Made by a program: the position numbers and the translations under genes. Positions 61,378 through 64,000 of a stretch of 64,000 nucleotides of DNA are shown piece by piece. Under the pieces are notes generated by a model, which saw only the letters and a list, made by a program, of their open reading frames with translations, ran no database searches and had not been told where the DNA came from. How positions within the stretch are numbered: the first letter of the stretch is position 1; each line of letters begins with the position of its first letter. Origin of the DNA: Bacteroidales bacterium 6E. Its GTDB lineage: Bacteria; Bacteroidota; Bacteroidia; Bacteroidales; Prolixibacteraceae. The stretch is taken from the NCBI GenBank assembly GCA_001270045.2, contig DF970668.1, positions 124,001-188,000 on the forward strand, given 5' to 3'.

Positions 61378-62094
61378 ATGGAATACAACAAAAAGATGGA
61401 GGTTTTCAGTAACCTGGTGAAGCAGGAAAAACTCACCATCCTGGAAGACAAAATTGTACCCGGAACCCTGGTTTTCGAATCAAAGGATCCCTTTCCGGGG
61501 TACTACAGTGATACGCCCGACACAAATCCTCCCATTTACCTCTACCTGGCACTTGACAAGCCTTACCGGCTCGAGGAAGTCCTGAGGGCAGTGCAAGCCA
61601 TACAACCCAAGTTTGAGGAACACTTCGACGCAGGTAAGGGAATTGCCACCATTGTCAATGAAGACATCCCGGTTATCCGACTTCGTCATTTTGGCAATTA
61701 TGATATCGTTGCCCCCTTACAGGAAGCCTTTGCCGAATATGGCATCGGGTATCTGAAAAAGACCCGGAAACAAGGAGAGTATGAAGCCATCATCCGAATT
61801 GTAAAAATGCTGTATCTCAAGCAGATCGAACCCAATATCTTCATTGACCTGCGTGAGGACTACCATGGATATATCCTGATTCCCAGATACCTCACCTGGA
61901 ACCAGTTCGAAAAAATCACCAAACAGGTAAAATATAACTGGTTCGGAAGCAAGTTTGACGCTGCATATGGGTCTTTCTTCCATGAAGGAAAACTCTACGA
62001 ATTCGTACGTATATATTCGAGCAAACTGGATGCAGATTACCTCCAGGACATCAGAAACATATACCTCGAAAAGCTTAGTCATCCTTTCAGTTAG
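61378..62094 (+). CDS. conserved-looking hypothetical protein
   Basis: 238 residues, no signal peptide or membrane helix, aromatic-rich. Two similar alpha/beta halves seem present: about 10-115 ('GTLVFESKDPFPGYYSDTP', 'VNEDIPVIRLRHFGNYDIVA') and about 130-238 ('IFIDLREDYHGYILIPRYLT', 'AYGSFFHEGKLYEFVRIYSS'). A GyrI/SOUL-like ligand-binding fold is conceivable, but I cannot name the family. Codon use matches the neighbours and the ATG lies 38 bases from the divergent peptidase start. Confidence 0.6.
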   Translation: MEYNKKMEVFSNLVKQEKLTILEDKIVPGTLVFESKDPFPGYYSDTPDTNPPIYLYLALDKPYRLEEVLRAVQAIQPKFEEHFDAGKGIATIVNEDIPVIRLRHFGNYDIVAPLQEAFAEYGIGYLKKTRKQGEYEAIIRIVKMLYLKQIEPNIFIDLREDYHGYILIPRYLTWNQFEKITKQVKYNWFGSKFDAAYGSFFHEGKLYEFVRIYSSKLDADYLQDIRNIYLEKLSHPFS

Positions 62095-62119
62095 TCTGAA
62101 TATAATGTTGACAGGGCTT

Positions 62120-62190
62120 CGGGCTGTCAGATCTGCCGTAAAAAATTTACCTTGCGGGGTAATTGAGGAATGGTCAGATCCGACAGCCTG
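62120..62190. repeat. long imperfect inverted repeat ahead of the symporter gene
   Basis: GGCTGTCAGATCTG (62122-62135) pairs with CAGATCCGACAGCC (62175-62188), 13 of 14 positions. A G-T and a C-G pair extend the stem on the outside. The 39-base loop holds a small inner inverted pair (TACC / GGTA). It fills most of the 113-base spacer. It could be an attenuator, a structured leader or a terminator for the upstream gene. Confidence 0.6.
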
Positions 62191-62207
62191 ACTTTTAATG
62201 TTATTAT

Positions 62208-63713
62208 ATGCAGCTTCCCGTAATTGATGTTATTATATTTCTGGTATTTACATTGGGGGTCGTCCTGTTTGGAATGACCTTTTATAAAAATTCACGGACT
62301 ACCGGCAGTTATACATCAGCCGGTGGGTCCCTTCCCGGCTGGGTCGTGGCACTCTCGATTTTTGCTACCTATGTAAGCAGTATCAGTTTTCTCGCACTTC
62401 CCGGGAAAGCATATCAATCCGACTGGAATGTTTATGTTTTCAGTCTTTCAATTCCATTTGCAGCCTTTCTCGCCGCCCGCTATTTCATACCGCATTACCG
62501 GAAGAACAACAGCATATCAGCCTACAGCTATCTCGAGAAGCGCTTTGGTCTTTGGGCTCGTCTTTATGCCTCATCTTGCTACCTGTTGACCCAACTGATG
62601 CGTACGGGTGCCATTCTCCTGCTATTGGCCCTGCCCCTGAATGCGCTATTTGGCTGGGACACTAAAGCAATCATTATGGTAACGGGCATTGCGGTTACCC
62701 TATATGCCATGGCAGGTGGAATCAGGGCCGTGATGTGGACAGATGCCATCCAGGCAGTACTGCTTATTTCCGGAGCATTGGCTACAGCAGCAGTCTTGAC
62801 CTTTAACATGCCTGAAGGTCCTAAACAGTTGTTTGAAGTTGCCAGAGAGCATGGGAAATTCAACCTGGGCAGCTTTGGCCTCAGTCTGGGAGAGTCAACA
62901 TTTTGGGTGGTACTGATTTATGGTGTTTTCATCAACATGCAAAACTACGGCATTGACCAGAATTATGTACAAAGATACCTTACTGCCCGTAGTATGAAAA
63001 GTGCCATTCGATCTACCCTTCTGGGGTCGCTTCTATACATTCCTGTTTCCCTTCTATTTGTTTATATTGGAACTGCCCTTTTCAGCTATTATACGGTACA
63101 ACCGGAACTACTTCCGGCCTCCTTGACAGACCCCGGGCAGGGAGACAAGGTATTTCCCTGGTTTATCGTCAATGGATTACCGGTCGGAGTAACCGGACTT
63201 TTGATTGCATCCATATTCGCGGCAGGCATGAGTACGGTCTCTACCAGCCTTAACAGTTCAGCCACAATCCTGCTGACCGATTTTTTTGTGCGCTTGAGGT
63301 GGATTGGGACAAGCGAAAAAACAGGCATGAGAACCTTGTACCTTTCAACGATGGGAGTCGGCCTTGGGGGAACAATCATTGCGTTATCGCTGGTGCACGT
63401 GGCCAGTATCCTTGATGCCTGGTGGGCCTTGGCCTCCATTTTCAGTGGAGGCATGCTGGGACTGTTTTTATTGGGATTCTTCTCAAAAAGGGCAACACAT
63501 TCTGCGGCAGTAACGGCAGTAATTGCAGGGGTAGCGGTGATTGCCTGGATGTCACTGTCACCCCTCATTTTTGACAATGAAGCACTAATGTCTTACAGAA
63601 GCCCGTTACACACCAACCTTACAATCGTGCTGGGCACGACAGTCATATTCCTGACCGGATTCCTGATTTCGTCAGGTTGGATTGGAATAAAAAAACAAAT
63701 TTCAGGAAAGTGA
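62208..63713 (+). CDS. sodium:solute symporter (SSS family)
   Basis: 501 residues with about 13 membrane helices. SSS marks are 'GGSLPGWVVALSIFATYVSS', 'SISFLALPGKAYQSDW', 'YSYLEKRFGLWARLYASSCY', 'LYAMAGGIRAVMWTDAIQAV' and 'IDQNYVQRYLTARSMKSAIR'. The Na+ site Ser/Thr region appears in 'FAAGMSTVSTSLNSSATILL'. It imports a small organic solute with sodium; the closest types carry sialic acid, glucose or myo-inositol, which the sequence does not decide. It is convergent with, and overlaps by 12 bases, a FadR-type regulator gene at the window edge. Confidence 0.9.
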   Translation: MQLPVIDVIIFLVFTLGVVLFGMTFYKNSRTTGSYTSAGGSLPGWVVALSIFATYVSSISFLALPGKAYQSDWNVYVFSLSIPFAAFLAARYFIPHYRKNNSISAYSYLEKRFGLWARLYASSCYLLTQLMRTGAILLLLALPLNALFGWDTKAIIMVTGIAVTLYAMAGGIRAVMWTDAIQAVLLISGALATAAVLTFNMPEGPKQLFEVAREHGKFNLGSFGLSLGESTFWVVLIYGVFINMQNYGIDQNYVQRYLTARSMKSAIRSTLLGSLLYIPVSLLFVYIGTALFSYYTVQPELLPASLTDPGQGDKVFPWFIVNGLPVGVTGLLIASIFAAGMSTVSTSLNSSATILLTDFFVRLRWIGTSEKTGMRTLYLSTMGVGLGGTIIALSLVHVASILDAWWALASIFSGGMLGLFLLGFFSKRATHSAAVTAVIAGVAVIAWMSLSPLIFDNEALMSYRSPLHTNLTIVLGTTVIFLTGFLISSGWIGIKKQISGK

Positions 63714-64000
63714 ATTGCGTCCGGATGAATTAAATGATGATTTAATTCCGTACCCATTTTCTGAAGACCCTTCCGCTTTGACCATGATCCTCCTGAAATG
63801 ATTCTCCAAATGCCAGCGCATGTCATTCCGAAACTTATCCGCATCCCTGTGACGCAAGGTTTCAACCAGTTCCTTGTGGGAGACGTAGTGCTTGTTTTCA
63901 AAATGCTTATTGATCAAGCCGCTTGAATAAGCATAATTGAATATGGGCAACAAAAGTCCCTGAAATGACTTAAGGGTTTCATTTCCTGTTATTTCATAAA
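63702..64000 (-). CDS. FadR/GntR-family regulator, FCD ligand-binding domain, 5' part outside window
   Basis: The frame is open to the right edge (Y-E-I-T-G-N-E-T-L-K-S-F-Q-G precedes the TTG at 63953), so this is the C-terminal portion only. 'HKELVETLRHRDADKFRNDM' followed by 'RWHLENHF' is the typical last FCD helix pair with its metal-binding histidines. The GntR-type winged helix should lie right of the window. Such regulators sense sugar acids or organic acids and usually control nearby catabolic genes; the overlapping symporter gene may be one of them. Confidence 0.75.
   Translation of the reverse strand, partial: YEITGNETLKSFQGLLLPIFNYAYSSGLINKHFENKHYVSHKELVETLRHRDADKFRNDMRWHLENHFRRIMVKAEGSSENGYGIKSSFNSSGRNSLS

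Overview
The window reads as chromosomal DNA of a Bacteroidota bacterium, probably Bacteroidales. The evidence is two SusC/SusD-type loci, many lipoproteins with Bacteroidota-style lipoboxes, a Bacteroidota-type succinate dehydrogenase/fumarate reductase operon, a Y_Y_Y/LuxR regulator, and repeated matches to the Bacteroidota promoter (-33 TTTG, -7 TAnnTTTG) in place of strong Shine-Dalgarno sites. Coding is dense. No rRNA, tRNA or CRISPR array was seen.

Layout. 1-5.6 kb: the 3' end of a SusD-like gene with a PepSY membrane protein (metal or siderophore uptake is likely), an acidic hypothetical, and a periplasmic adaptor/TolC pair lacking its inner-membrane pump. 5.8-8.5 kb: an AT-richer stretch with a zinc metallopeptidase, a beta-lactamase-fold remnant and an alpha/beta-hydrolase lipoprotein. 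8.7-10.9 kb: a GH172 (DUF2961) gene with a coding remnant behind its stop, then a 0.9 kb gap full of palindromes, G-rich repeats and a five-copy 41-bp tandem array.

10.9-29.7 kb is the main system, a polysaccharide utilisation locus. It holds a beta-propeller/Y_Y_Y/LuxR membrane regulator facing a TonB-dependent receptor (SusC), SusD, a duplicated LamG surface lipoprotein, two GH144-type enzymes (family known for beta-1,2-glucan hydrolysis), a GH43-like enzyme with a discoidin domain, a GH3 beta-glucosidase and a Cys-type sulfatase. A hairpin terminator separates the import/binding genes from the enzyme genes; a second one closes the locus. Capture by SusCD and LamG, depolymerisation by GH144, and trimming by GH3, GH43 and sulfatase fit together; the natural substrate is inferred.

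29.9-37 kb: a small lipoprotein with a TonB-dependent receptor, facing a four-gene minus-strand run (corrinoid protein, homocysteine S-methyltransferase-like protein, outer-membrane barrel, BACON/propeller lipoprotein). 37.1-38.5 kb: a complete IS4-family insertion with a perfect 9-bp target duplication, immediately 5' of a sugar-acid-type catabolic operon (alcohol dehydrogenase, Gfo/Idh/MocA oxidoreductase, GntP permease, GNAT).

42.5-64 kb is mostly housekeeping: zinc-ribbon protein, sdhCAB, class II aldolase, aspartokinase, aldo/keto reductase, S9 peptidase, phosphoglucomutase-family enzyme, ECF sigma factor with a membrane partner, an RluB-type pseudouridine synthase with an Arg/Gly-rich repeat extension, AIM24-family protein, ArnT/PMT-like glycosyltransferase, dGTPase, YgjP-like metallopeptidase, an unrecognised protein, a sodium:solute symporter, and a partial FCD-domain regulator at the right edge.
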